This document shows positions 1-7,871 of a stretch of 16,638 bases of DNA, piece after piece. Both the position numbers and the translations under genes were made by a program. The DNA lies in assembly GCA_002497345.1 (NCBI GenBank), contig DANS01000015.1:44319-60956 (forward strand). Direction: 5' to 3'. This DNA comes from Thermoproteus sp. UBA157 (GTDB lineage Archaea; Thermoproteota; Thermoprotei; Thermoproteales; Thermoproteaceae). How positions within the stretch are numbered: the stretch's first letter is position 1; each line of letters begins with the position of its first letter. A model generated the notes under the pieces. It ran no database searches and was not told where the DNA came from. It worked only from the letters and a program-made list of their open reading frames with translations.

Positions 1-145
1 TACCGTTGGTACACGGAGGTAGTATAAAATAGGCGACTTCAGCCGCCAGCGCGATTAGTACCAACGCGGCCTTGGCCGCTTTGATAAGATGGACGTAAGG
101 ATGGCTCGCCCCGCCGATGAGACTTTTAAGTTTTTGTTTAAACAA
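1..145 (-). CDS. Partial hypothetical membrane protein, N-terminal part
   Basis: A minus-strand frame opens at TTG 143-145, just after an in-frame TAA about 12 bases upstream, and stays open to the left edge, so only about 48 residues are visible. The N-terminus is basic (MFKQKLKSLIGG). After it comes a hydrophobic stretch at about residues 25-42 (key part ALVLIALAAEVAYFIL), which looks like a membrane anchor or signal-anchor. An AT-rich element at 173-183 lies about 33 bases upstream and could be its TATA box. A second in-frame TTG at 62-64 would give a protein starting right at the hydrophobic segment. I do not recognise the family. The first codons are AT-rich, unlike those further in, so the exact start is uncertain and the whole call is tentative. 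Confidence 0.35.
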   Translation of the reverse strand, partial: MFKQKLKSLIGGASHPYVHLIKAAKAALVLIALAAEVAYFILPPCTNG

Positions 146-200
146 ATGTCGATTTTATCTTGACCACTTCTGTTTAATTTAAATATTTGTTTAAAAATCA
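121..200. other. AT-rich intergenic stretch with repeated TTTGTTTAAA
   Basis: This is the most AT-rich stretch in the window. The 10-mer TTTGTTTAAA occurs at 133-142 and again at 186-195, 53 bases apart, and the first copy contains the palindrome GTTTAAAC (136-143). TTTAATTTAAA lies between them at 173-183. The stretch sits between the partial minus-strand gene and the promoter of the FAD dehydrogenase, so it may hold regulator sites or overlapping promoters. Nothing else is recognisable from 201 to 270. Confidence 0.3.
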
Positions 201-271
201 AACCGCGCGCTGTACGACGCGTCTCCGGTACTTCCACGCCCCGATCGAGAAGGATAACGTTCTGCGGCAGA

Positions 272-281
272 TTTTTAAAAT
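272..281 (+). promoter_or_regulatory. TATA box of the FAD dehydrogenase
   Basis: TTTTTAAAAT is centred about 23 bases before the GTG start at 299. That spacing fits an archaeal box A driving a leaderless mRNA starting at or next to the start codon. An in-frame TAG at 293-295 excludes an earlier start. Confidence 0.65.
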
Positions 282-298
282 ACATCATGGAGTAGTCG

Positions 299-1741
299 GT
301 GATAGGGCAGTACCTCTCTCGGCTCAAGGCCCTGGACGCCTACGTCGGCGAGTTCGACGTGGTCATAGTGGGGGCGGGTCCCGCGGGCATGTTCGCCGCG
401 TATGAGCTGGCCGAGTTGGGCGGCTTCCGCGTGGCCCTCATAGACGGCGGCTTGCGGGCCTCCCAGAGGGTCTGCCCCCTCCAAACGCCCATGGAGAAGT
501 GCACCTTCTGCGTGCCGTGCCATATCATGTACGGCGTTGGGGGAGCCGGGACCCTCAGCTCAGGGCTCATCAACCTCAGGCCCGACGTGGGCGGCGATCT
601 CCACGAGCTGGTCGGCGATTGGGACAAGGCCGTGGAGTTGATAAGCTACATCGATTCGATCTTCGTCAAGTTCGGCGCGCCTGATAACATCTACGAGCCC
701 AATATGGAGGCGATAAACAAGCTCTCGGCGCTTGCTGCCAGGGTAAACGCCAGGATCATCCCCATAAGGCAGAGGCACATGGGGACGGATGGATCCCGCA
801 AGGTCGTGGAGGCCATGACGCAGTATTTGGAGGGGCGCGGCGTGAAGCTCTACGCGTCCACTTGGGCGCTCTCGGTGGAGAGGAGCTCCAGGGGCTTCGT
901 CGTGAAGACCAACAGAGGCGTTTTCGAGGCCCCGGCCGTCCTACTGGCCCCAGGTCGGGGAGGCGCCGAGTGGCTCGTCTCGACGCTCAGGAGGTTGGGC
1001 GCCGAGCTGGAGTTCGGGCCGATCGATATAGGCGTAAGGGTCGAGGTGCCCTACCAAGTCATGCGGCCTCTCACCGACGCCGTGCACGACCCGAAGGTGA
1101 TCTTCTACACGTCCAAGTACGACGACAAGGTGAGGACCTTCTGCACGAACCCGCGCGGCTTCGTGGTCAAGGAGGTCTACTCGGACGGAACCGTGGGGGT
1201 CAACGGCGAGACCTACCTGGAGAAGAGGAGCGAGAACACCAACTTCGCGTTCCTCGTCACTTTGCGCCTCACCGACCCCATGGAGGACACCATAGAGTAC
1301 GGCAAATCCATAGCCCGCCTCGCCACCAAGCTCGGAGGCGGCAAGCCGTTGATCCAACGCCTATATGATCTAGAGAGGGGGCAGAGGTCCACTTGGGAGC
1401 GAATCAGGAGATCCAGCATCTCGCCAACGCTTAAAGACGTCACCCCGGGCGATATCTCCTTGGCCTTGCCGCACCGGGTGGTCGAGGACATCATAGAGGG
1501 GCTCAAGAGGCTGGACGAGCTGGCGCCAGGCGTGGCGAGCCCCCAGACGTTGATATACGCGCCGGAGATAAAGTTCTACTCAGCGAGGCCCGCTGTGGAC
1601 GAGAAGCTGATGACGACGGTGCCGGGGCTATTCGTCGCGGGCGACGGCGCTGGGCTCTCGAGGGGCATAAACGTGGCGGCGGCGACGGGAGTCTTGGCCG
1701 CCCGTGGCATCGCGAAGTACTTATCTTCGAACCGCTCGTAG
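299..1741 (+). CDS. FAD-dependent dehydrogenase (COG2509-like)
   Basis: A 480-residue flavoprotein. Residues 20-51 form a Rossmann dinucleotide-binding fold (VVIVGAGPAG) ending in an acidic Asp at 49. The C-terminus carries the second FAD motif (GLFVAGDGAG, about 442-452) and the helix that follows it. Residues 59-74 hold four cysteines (C59, C68, C71, C74; the last three spaced CTFCVPC), followed by a Gly-rich segment YGVGGAGTLSSG. This layout resembles the 'uncharacterized FAD-dependent dehydrogenase' family COG2509, whose physiological substrate is unknown to me. No signal peptide or membrane segment is seen, so it should be cytoplasmic. The GTG start at 299 is supported by a TATA box at 272-281 and by an in-frame stop just upstream. 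The DUF2175 gene follows 65 bases later on the same strand with its own promoter. The flavoprotein call is secure; the reaction is not known. Confidence 0.85.
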   Translation: MIGQYLSRLKALDAYVGEFDVVIVGAGPAGMFAAYELAELGGFRVALIDGGLRASQRVCPLQTPMEKCTFCVPCHIMYGVGGAGTLSSGLINLRPDVGGDLHELVGDWDKAVELISYIDSIFVKFGAPDNIYEPNMEAINKLSALAARVNARIIPIRQRHMGTDGSRKVVEAMTQYLEGRGVKLYASTWALSVERSSRGFVVKTNRGVFEAPAVLLAPGRGGAEWLVSTLRRLGAELEFGPIDIGVRVEVPYQVMRPLTDAVHDPKVIFYTSKYDDKVRTFCTNPRGFVVKEVYSDGTVGVNGETYLEKRSENTNFAFLVTLRLTDPMEDTIEYGKSIARLATKLGGGKPLIQRLYDLERGQRSTWERIRRSSISPTLKDVTPGDISLALPHRVVEDIIEGLKRLDELAPGVASPQTLIYAPEIKFYSARPAVDEKLMTTVPGLFVAGDGAGLSRGINVAAATGVLAARGIAKYLSSNRS

Positions 1742-1778
1742 GCCTTCCAGTCCCTCGGCGAATTCGTCGAGGTCCTAC

Positions 1779-1788
1779 ATTTAAATTT
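1779..1788 (+). promoter_or_regulatory. TATA box of the DUF2175 gene
   Basis: ATTTAAATTT is centred about 24 bases before the GTG start at 1807, the leaderless spacing seen elsewhere in the window. A perfect palindrome, CGCAATTGCG at 1795-1804, sits between the TATA box and the start codon, where a repressor could act. Confidence 0.6.
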
Positions 1789-1806
1789 GGATAACGCAAT
1801 TGCGCT

Positions 1807-2118
1807 GTGAAGCGCTGGACGTGTTACGTATGCGGTAAGGACGTAGTAGAGGGCCAGCTCTTCACGTTCACGAACAGGGGAGCTGTGCACTTGAGCTGCC
1901 TACAGAAATCGATGGGGCCCAAGCTGTATAGGAGCAGCACCGACGCGGCGCTATTCGAGCTGGTCATGTTCGCCAACGAGGGAATAGTCAAGGTCAAAAA
2001 CGTGGAGGACCTCATAGAGGACGAGGAGGTCAAGAAGCTGGCGCTGGAGTTCAGGAAAAGCCTCGAGGGCTTCGCGGCCAGGCTCACGAATAAGCTCGTG
2101 GAGCGAGTCGGCGCCTAG
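1807..2118 (+). CDS. DUF2175 family small zinc-binding protein
   Basis: A 103-residue protein starting at GTG 1807. The N-terminus carries C6 and C9 (CYVC) and H28-x-x-C31 (HLSC), a probable four-ligand zinc site. The surrounding sequence (CGKDVVEGQLFTFTNRGAVH) is typical of DUF2175, an archaeal family of unknown function. The rest, from about residue 40, is charged and helical (about 68-95 rich in Lys and Glu) and could mediate dimerisation or protein contacts. The TATA box at 1779-1788 supports the leaderless GTG start. The stop TAG shares the palindrome CTAG (2115-2118) with the stop of the convergent GH13 gene. The family call is fairly sure. A nucleic-acid-binding or redox role is possible but would be a guess. 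Confidence 0.75.
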   Translation: MKRWTCYVCGKDVVEGQLFTFTNRGAVHLSCLQKSMGPKLYRSSTDAALFELVMFANEGIVKVKNVEDLIEDEEVKKLALEFRKSLEGFAARLTNKLVERVGA

Positions 2119-3797
2119 AGCGAGTAGTACCCGTCGGGGGTTTTCACCTCGGCTTTTCCCCCGCGTCTATCAAGCCTAAGCGTTATCGACGCGTTCCGCA
2201 GCAGAAGCCTATCGCCTTCGCCCAACACCTCCCTAACGGGGCCCTCGGCTATTTCGGGGTACCGCCTCCTCAGCTGGTACAAGGTCTTGAGGGCCGCGAG
2301 CAGTTCGGGGTCGGGCTTCAGCTCGTCGATAGGTTCTCTGTTCGTGTGGTCGGACGCGAGGCCCTTGGCGCACGCCTCTCCTCCTGCATATACGGCCGGA
2401 ATGCCCGGCAGCGAATATATTATCGCATAGGCGAGGACGGCCCTCCTCTTGTTCGCGAGGGAGCAGAACCTGTCCGTGTCGTGGTTCTCGATAAATGTAT
2501 ACATGAACCTCAGCTGGTTCGGCCCAACTCTTGCGAGGTACCTCTTGATTCGGGCGGCGAGCTGGGCCGCGTCTATCTTCTCGAACGCCAAAAAATCGAG
2601 GAGGGCGTTGTGGAGCTCGTAGGCCGTAAAGCCGTGGAAAACGCCGAGATACGCAGCGGGATCGCCCGTGTGCTCCGCCAATAGGTAGTGGGTCTCCACG
2701 TATGGGCCGACGAGGTGAAGCCAGACGGTCGGCGGTATGCCGTGCGCGACGTCGAACCGGAAGCCGTCCGCCTTGTCCGACCAGAAGGCGAGGACCGACT
2801 CGGCGTATTCGAGGGCCTCGCGCTTCTTGTAATTCAGCCTGGGCATGGCCCAGACCGACATGAAGGTCTCATATGGAGGATCCCCCTTGAGGAGTTGGGG
2901 CCAAAGCGGCCTCGGCAACAGCTCGGCTATTTTCAACGCCAGCTCGGCCGCCTCCTCGTCCTTGACGAGGAACAGATCCCTCCTCTCCTTGAACAGCTTG
3001 GACTTCAAGCCGACGTGATGTAAAACCACATCTAGAACTATGCCCAGCCCCTTCTGGCGGGCGCGCTCCCTTAGCCGCGCGTACGCCTCCAGCCCTCCCA
3101 ACAACTCGTCGACTGATTTGTGGTCCAAGACATCGTATCTGTGATAGCTCATGGCCCTATATATTGGGTGCAAGTAGAGGGCGTCGGCGAGCTGCGCCAC
3201 GTAGTCCAGCATATCGGCCAGGTCGTCCAGCGTGCCGCCGCAGAGATCCCTCCTCAAATCCCTACAATCCAGCCTCCTCTTGACCCTATCTGGCATTACC
3301 TCGTACATAGCCAGGGGCGCCCACTTGGGCCTCCTGAAGCGCTTGATTCGATCGACGTTTATCTCCAAGCCGCAACATCTGACCACGTAGGGAGGCCCGT
3401 CGACGACGGCCCTGTATAACGCATGTCTCCCCACGGAGATCATCTCCTCCCCTTGCGCGCAACGCGAGCTGCCGCAGATTTCCGGCCGCTCGACGGCATA
3501 GGCTCTGACCTCGACCTCCTCGCCGAAAACCCCCACGTAATAGGGCGACGGCACGTGGAGGAGCGCTGAGGGCGGCTCGAGCGAGCACTCCTCGGAAGGG
3601 CCGAGCTCGTAGCTGCCGGGCGGTAGCCGCAAGGTGGCGCACGAGACGTCGCCGCGGGGCTCCAGAGGGAACGCTCCTTTTAGACCGCCGCTGAGGGGCG
3701 ACACGAGGTACTCGGCGCGAGCGCGTGTGCAGATATCCGCCTCGGCCACTACGCCGAAATAATCGTCGGCGATCCAACGCAACGCGCGACACGGCAT
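2115..3797 (-). CDS. GH13 alpha-amylase-family glycosidase
   Basis: A 560-residue enzyme with the start placed at ATG 3795-3797. The open frame continues upstream to 3923, but that would run deep into the divergent alpha-glucosidase gene, and a TATA box at 3817-3824 fits the 3797 start. The GH13 signatures are clear. Region I is LDVVLHH (about 255-261). Region II is GFRFDVAH with nucleophile D349. Region III is LLAEHTG with acid/base E375. Region IV is FIENHDTD with transition-state-stabilising D440. Residues 1 to about 170 would be an N-terminal beta domain before the TIM barrel. There is no signal peptide, so it probably acts on alpha-1,4-glucans (maltodextrin or glycogen) inside the cell, in the style of neopullulanase/cyclomaltodextrinase; exact specificity cannot be read. 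It has about a dozen cysteines, many for a cytoplasmic enzyme. The divergent GH31 gene would finish oligosaccharides to glucose. Confidence 0.85.
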   Translation of the reverse strand: MPCRALRWIADDYFGVVAEADICTRARAEYLVSPLSGGLKGAFPLEPRGDVSCATLRLPPGSYELGPSEECSLEPPSALLHVPSPYYVGVFGEEVEVRAYAVERPEICGSSRCAQGEEMISVGRHALYRAVVDGPPYVVRCCGLEINVDRIKRFRRPKWAPLAMYEVMPDRVKRRLDCRDLRRDLCGGTLDDLADMLDYVAQLADALYLHPIYRAMSYHRYDVLDHKSVDELLGGLEAYARLRERARQKGLGIVLDVVLHHVGLKSKLFKERRDLFLVKDEEAAELALKIAELLPRPLWPQLLKGDPPYETFMSVWAMPRLNYKKREALEYAESVLAFWSDKADGFRFDVAHGIPPTVWLHLVGPYVETHYLLAEHTGDPAAYLGVFHGFTAYELHNALLDFLAFEKIDAAQLAARIKRYLARVGPNQLRFMYTFIENHDTDRFCSLANKRRAVLAYAIIYSLPGIPAVYAGGEACAKGLASDHTNREPIDELKPDPELLAALKTLYQLRRRYPEIAEGPVREVLGEGDRLLLRNASITLRLDRRGGKAEVKTPDGYYSL

Positions 3798-3800
3798 GGC

Positions 3801-3810
3801 GTATAAATAC
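3801..3810 (+). promoter_or_regulatory. TATA box of the GH31 alpha-glucosidase
   Basis: GTATAAATAC is centred about 23 bases before ATG 3828, giving a leaderless transcript. It lies almost immediately upstream of the start codon of the oppositely directed GH13 gene. Confidence 0.7.
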
Positions 3811-3816
3811 GAGGCC

Positions 3817-3825
3817 CTTTTTATC
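3817..3825 (-). promoter_or_regulatory. TATA box of the GH13 enzyme
   Basis: On the minus strand this reads GATAAAAAG, centred about 23-24 bases before ATG 3797. It abuts the start codon of the plus-strand alpha-glucosidase, so the two promoters are interleaved within 30 bp and probably cannot be occupied independently. Confidence 0.65.
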
Positions 3826-3827
3826 CC

Positions 3828-5948
3828 ATGCAGTACGAGTTGGGCAAAAAGACGTTGAGGATACGTCTCGACGAGAGCCCAGTGGTCGAGTTCGACCTCC
3901 CGAGGGGCGAGCCGATTCCTCACGTGGAGGCGGCCGGCGACGTGGTCAAGGCCGATTGTTGCGGGGTCGACGCCGTGATTAAGATATCGGTAGAGGGCGA
4001 GAGGACGACCATATGGAAGCCCCTAGCCTTGGACGAGCACGTCTTAGGCCTCGGCGAGAGGGCCATGCCGATTGATAGGAGAAGGGCGATCGCCGTCATG
4101 TTCAACTTCGACGCGTACGCCCACCTCCCCTTCATGGATCCGCTCTACGTCTCGGTGCCGTTGGCCGTGTTTGTGAGGAGGGGCAAGGCCTTCGGCTTGT
4201 TGGTCAACTCGCCGGCCTATTCCGTATTCGACATAGGCGTGGGGGAGTACTCGGCGGTGAACATAGAGGTCGAGGACAAGCCGGAGGTCTACGTGATATT
4301 TGGGCCAACGCCGATGGAGGTGCTCGAGACCTACGCCGAGATAACTGGCAAGCCCTTCTTGCCCCCCAAATGGGCCCTGGGCTATCAAATATCGCGCTTC
4401 TCCTACGAGCCCCAAAACGCGGTTTTGGAGGTGGTCGAGAGGGTGGCCGGGGAGGTGCCCTTGGAGGCCGTGTACTTGGACATAGACCACATGGACAAGA
4501 GGAGGATCTTCACGTGGGATAGGCGCAAGTTCCCCGATCCGCACGGGCTCATCGCCGAGCTTCACGAGAGAGGAGTTAAGGTGATCACGATCCTCGACCC
4601 CTACGTCAAGGCCGAGCCGGGCTACAGGATATTCGAGGAGGGCCTCCGCCATTTCTTGACGACCGAGAACAACGAGCTGTACCTAGTCAGGGGATGGCCG
4701 GGCCTTTCCGCGCTCCCCGACTTCCTCAACAAGAAGGCCAGGGAGTGGTGGGCCAAACTGGTCGAGGAATACGTGAGGGAATACGACGTTGATGGGCTCT
4801 GGATCGACATGAACGAGCCCACGAACATGGACGGCGATATACTCTTCACCGGCGATTGGGCCGAGCTTAGGAAGGCCGTCGCGCTCGGCCTCAAGCCGGG
4901 GCCCTTGAGGAAAGAGGAGTTGTTTAGGAGGACGGCGGCGGGGGCGATACATAGGCTAGACGACGGCCGAGTCGTCAAGCACGAGAGGGTCCACAACGCG
5001 TATGCGTACTTCGAGGCCATGGCGACGTATGAGGGGATCGCCAGGGCTGGGAAAAAGCCCTTTGTCTTAACCCGCGCCGGCTATGCCGGCATACAGCGAT
5101 ATGCGGCCGTTTGGACCGGCGACGTAGTCGCCTCGTGGGAGGGCCTCAGAGCTGCGCTGATGGCGGTGCTGGGCCTTTCGGCGTCCGGCGTCCACATGGT
5201 CGGCGCCGACATAGGCGGATTTGCGGGATACAGCGATCCCGACTTGGTGGTGCGTTGGTACCAAGCATCGGCGTTCTTCCCGTTCTTCAGAGCGCATAAG
5301 GGGAGGGAGGGGAACGACACGGACATCTTCGCGTTGCCCGCCAGACATAAGGAGGCTGTGGTGGAGATCATAAGGCTGAGGTATAAGTTCCTTCCCTATT
5401 TGTGGCATCTGACATGGGAGGCGCACCTCACCGGACGCCCCATATTGAGGCCGCTCGCCCTGGAGTTCCCGGACGATGAGGACGCCTTCAAGATCGACGA
5501 CGAATACATGGTGGGCCCCTACGTCTTGGTCGCGCCGCATTTATCGCCAAGCCCCAAGAGGTCCGTCTATTTGCCGAGCGGCGCCTGGATGGATTACTGG
5601 TCGGGCGTCGTCCAGCTCGGCCCCTCGTGGGTAGAGTCGTCGGCCGAATTGCCCATGTATATAAGGAGGGGTTCGGCGATTTTGGGCGACGGCTTCCTCA
5701 TGATATACGGCGAGGGTTCTTGGCGTATATACCACGGCGAGGGCGATAGGCCTCTGCAATTGGAGGTGAGGTCCTCGGGCAACTTGGTGGAGCTTTCTGG
5801 GGATCTCGTGGAGCTCGACGAGCTCGTGGTTCTCGGGGCTCAGTACTCGGAGGCCGATGTGGACGGATCCAAGAGGACTGTTGTCAGAGATGCCTTGGGG
5901 ACGCGCGTCGAGATCGGAGGAACCGCGAGGAGGATAGCGCTTAGGTAA
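3828..5948 (+). CDS. malA: GH31 alpha-glucosidase
   Basis: A 706-residue glycoside hydrolase of family 31, close in length to the Sulfolobus MalA alpha-glucosidase. An N-terminal beta domain spans about residues 1-170. The catalytic barrel carries YLDIDHMD (about 216-223), the nucleophile motif WIDMNEP with D327, and the acid/base motif WTGD with D432, followed by GADIGGF (459-465) and FFPFFRAHKG (483-492). The C-terminal part (from about 540) fits the usual beta-sandwich domains. It should release glucose from the non-reducing ends of maltose and maltodextrins in the cytoplasm, as there is no signal peptide. An alpha-xylosidase is the main alternative, but WIDMNEP favours an alpha-glucosidase. 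The ATG start has a TATA box 23 bases upstream. Its neighbour on the other strand is an amylase-family enzyme, which fits a joint role. Its last 8 bases overlap the convergent shikimate kinase gene. Confidence 0.9.
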   Translation: MQYELGKKTLRIRLDESPVVEFDLPRGEPIPHVEAAGDVVKADCCGVDAVIKISVEGERTTIWKPLALDEHVLGLGERAMPIDRRRAIAVMFNFDAYAHLPFMDPLYVSVPLAVFVRRGKAFGLLVNSPAYSVFDIGVGEYSAVNIEVEDKPEVYVIFGPTPMEVLETYAEITGKPFLPPKWALGYQISRFSYEPQNAVLEVVERVAGEVPLEAVYLDIDHMDKRRIFTWDRRKFPDPHGLIAELHERGVKVITILDPYVKAEPGYRIFEEGLRHFLTTENNELYLVRGWPGLSALPDFLNKKAREWWAKLVEEYVREYDVDGLWIDMNEPTNMDGDILFTGDWAELRKAVALGLKPGPLRKEELFRRTAAGAIHRLDDGRVVKHERVHNAYAYFEAMATYEGIARAGKKPFVLTRAGYAGIQRYAAVWTGDVVASWEGLRAALMAVLGLSASGVHMVGADIGGFAGYSDPDLVVRWYQASAFFPFFRAHKGREGNDTDIFALPARHKEAVVEIIRLRYKFLPYLWHLTWEAHLTGRPILRPLALEFPDDEDAFKIDDEYMVGPYVLVAPHLSPSPKRSVYLPSGAWMDYWSGVVQLGPSWVESSAELPMYIRRGSAILGDGFLMIYGEGSWRIYHGEGDRPLQLEVRSSGNLVELSGDLVELDELVVLGAQYSEADVDGSKRTVVRDALGTRVEIGGTARRIALR

Positions 5949-6759
5949 CGCGGCAGGGGCCTCTGGGGATCTCGACCTCGACGACTTCGCCGAAGCGGGC
6001 CAAAACATCGGCTAGCCTCCTGGGCTCCTCGGCGATGAACACGTGCGAAGGCCCGGTCCCCGAAACGCCGCCGACGGCGCCCAGCCTCATGGCCTCCAAG
6101 GTGGGCGCGGGGTCGTAGCCGAGGGCGAAGCCGTAGGCCACCGCGTTTATGGCCATAGCCGTTCTCCAATCGCCCTTGAACGCGTACAAGACGGCGGCTC
6201 TCACAATCGGCGCTATGAGCTTCATCTCCTCGAGCCTCGCCCTGCCTCTCCCCCATCGCGGTATCAGCACTACCGCGCGGCCCGACACGTCGAGCCTCCT
6301 CAGAAGCGCGTTTTCCGAGTTGTCCGTCAGCCAAGACTCCCCAAGCGCAGAGGCGGCCGCGTCGTCGAAGGCGCCGGTCACGCTTATGCCGACCGCCTTG
6401 CTCACTTGCGCGTTCAGTCTAGCGGCCTCGAGACGGCTCAACCCAAGCCCGAAGAGCTCGTTCAGCGCTAATATCATGGCGTTCACGGCGGCGCTGCTGG
6501 ACTTCAAGCCGCCCGCCGTCGGCAAATCGCCGGAGAACTCCACGCGCACGTTGCCGAACTTGAACCTCTCCCTCAACAACGCCAGCGCTTTGTACATCGG
6601 CGATAGGTCCACGTCGGCGTAGGAGGATATGAGGTCCTCGTCGCTCTCGCAGACCCTCGCGGCGATCCTCAACGAGATGGGGAAGGAGGCGCCTATGCCC
6701 AACGCTATGGCGTTTATCACGCTCCCGCCCCCCCAGGCGCAGGCCTCGGCGCAACGCAT
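5941..6759 (-). CDS. aroK: Shikimate kinase, archaeal GHMP type
   Basis: A 272-residue GHMP-superfamily kinase that phosphorylates shikimate at the 3-hydroxyl using ATP. This archaeal form is unrelated to bacterial AroK. The N-terminal motif AWGGGSVINAIALGIGAS (about 8-25) is typical of archaeal shikimate kinases. The ATP-binding GHMP motif is DLPTAGGLKSSSAAVNA (about 78-94), and the C-terminal Gly-rich motif is GAVGGVSGTGPSHVF (about 227-241). The ATG start overlaps the TGA of the upstream aroC gene by one base (TGATG), so translation is probably coupled and both are read from the aroC promoter. The 3' end overlaps the GH31 gene by 8 bases. The family call is secure, and the context of aroC, aroE and aroD confirms the substrate. 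Confidence 0.92.
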   Translation of the reverse strand: MRCAEACAWGGGSVINAIALGIGASFPISLRIAARVCESDEDLISSYADVDLSPMYKALALLRERFKFGNVRVEFSGDLPTAGGLKSSSAAVNAMILALNELFGLGLSRLEAARLNAQVSKAVGISVTGAFDDAAASALGESWLTDNSENALLRRLDVSGRAVVLIPRWGRGRARLEEMKLIAPIVRAAVLYAFKGDWRTAMAINAVAYGFALGYDPAPTLEAMRLGAVGGVSGTGPSHVFIAEEPRRLADVLARFGEVVEVEIPRGPCRVT

Positions 6760-7853
6760 CAGGAAAGGGGCCTATCGCGCCTTATGAGGCCCGCCCGCAA
6801 GACGTGGTCGGCCAACACCAGCGCCGTCATGGCCTCCAGCGCTACCAAGGCCTTGGGCACCGTCGTTACGTCGTATCTCCCCTTGAATTCCAGAATGTAG
6901 GGCTCCATTTTGGAAAGATCGACGGTGTTCTGGGGCCTCCTCACGGAGGGCGTCGGCTTGAACCAAGTCCTGAACCACACGGGCTCGCCCACCGTTATGC
7001 CGCCGAGAAGGCCTCCGGCTTTATTCGTCGCGAGGCCGATCCTCCCTCCCTTCAACACTATGGGGTCGTTGGCTTGGCTCCCCCTCATCCTAGACAGCTT
7101 GATCCCGGCGCCCATTTCAAACGCGACGGCGCTCGGTATGGACATAGCGGCCTTGGCCAGATCCGCCTTTATCTTATCGAAGACGGGCTCGCCGAGCCCC
7201 GGCGGGACGTTGACCGCCCAGACCTCGGCCGCCCCGCCGATGGAATCGCCCTCCTTGACGGCTTTGACTATTTCGTCCAACATGGCCTTGAGGGCGGCGT
7301 CGTCCACGACCGGGATCGGCTTGGCCCAAGAGGCCTTTATGTCCTCGAAGCCGTAGTCCTTGGATATCTGCACTCCGCCTAGCTCCACTATGTGTCCCGC
7401 CACCTCGACTCCGAGAATCGACAAGAGCTTCTTGGCCACGGCGCCCGCCACCACCAGAGCCGCCGTGGTGCGCCCAGAGGCCCTCCCCCCGCCTCTGTGG
7501 TCGTAGTTATCGCCGTATTTAAGGTAGTAGGCGAGATCGGCGTGTCCCGGCCTGGGCCTTTTCCAAAGCTCGTCGTAGTAGCTGGAGATGGCCCTCTTGT
7601 TCCATATCACTACGGCTATGGGCGTTCCCTGGGTTTTCCCCTCCTTAACGCCCGAAAGTATCTCGAACTCCTCGGGCTCGCATCTGGGGTTCAACACGGG
7701 TATATTGCAGAACATGCGCCGGTCGAGCTCCTTCCTGATGTCCTCCTCGGAGAGGGGAAGGCCCGCGGGGACTCCGTCCAACACCACGCCGATGGCCCTG
7801 CCGTGCGACTCGCCGAATGTGGCAACGCGGAGCTCCCTGCCGAAGAACGACAT
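6759..7853 (-). CDS. aroC: Chorismate synthase
   Basis: A 364-residue enzyme making chorismate from EPSP by 1,4-elimination of phosphate, using reduced FMN. The three diagnostic motifs are present: GESHG (14-18, with catalytic H17), RPGHAD (101-106) and RGGGRASGRTT (120-130). Further on are NKAGGLLGGIT and KPTPSVRRPQNTVD, which are conserved near the active site. The segment at 45-58, normally RRRPG-like followed by Ser/Thr-rich residues, reads RRMFCNIPVLNPRC here. I take this as a lineage variant, since length and the other motifs are normal. The ATG at 7853 has a TATA element at 7872-7881, so it is leaderless and first in an operon with aroK. The divergent neighbour is aroE, which makes a shared regulatory region of about 70 bases. 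Confidence 0.95.
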   Translation of the reverse strand: MSFFGRELRVATFGESHGRAIGVVLDGVPAGLPLSEEDIRKELDRRMFCNIPVLNPRCEPEEFEILSGVKEGKTQGTPIAVVIWNKRAISSYYDELWKRPRPGHADLAYYLKYGDNYDHRGGGRASGRTTAALVVAGAVAKKLLSILGVEVAGHIVELGGVQISKDYGFEDIKASWAKPIPVVDDAALKAMLDEIVKAVKEGDSIGGAAEVWAVNVPPGLGEPVFDKIKADLAKAAMSIPSAVAFEMGAGIKLSRMRGSQANDPIVLKGGRIGLATNKAGGLLGGITVGEPVWFRTWFKPTPSVRRPQNTVDLSKMEPYILEFKGRYDVTTVPKALVALEAMTALVLADHVLRAGLIRRDRPLS

Positions 7854-7871
7854 GGCGGATGCGGTCGTTTA

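Noticed and set aside
21..32. Plus-strand TATA-like AGTATAAAATAG
   Set aside because: Only a 24-codon frame (ATG 89) follows it, and it lies inside the probable minus-strand partial gene.
109..120. C/D box sRNA candidate around GATGAGA
   Set aside because: The C box is imperfect and I found no paired D, C' and D' boxes at proper spacing.
3798..3923. 42-residue N-terminal extension of the GH13 enzyme
   Set aside because: It would lie inside the divergent GH31 gene, and the TATA box at 3817-3825 fits a start at 3797.
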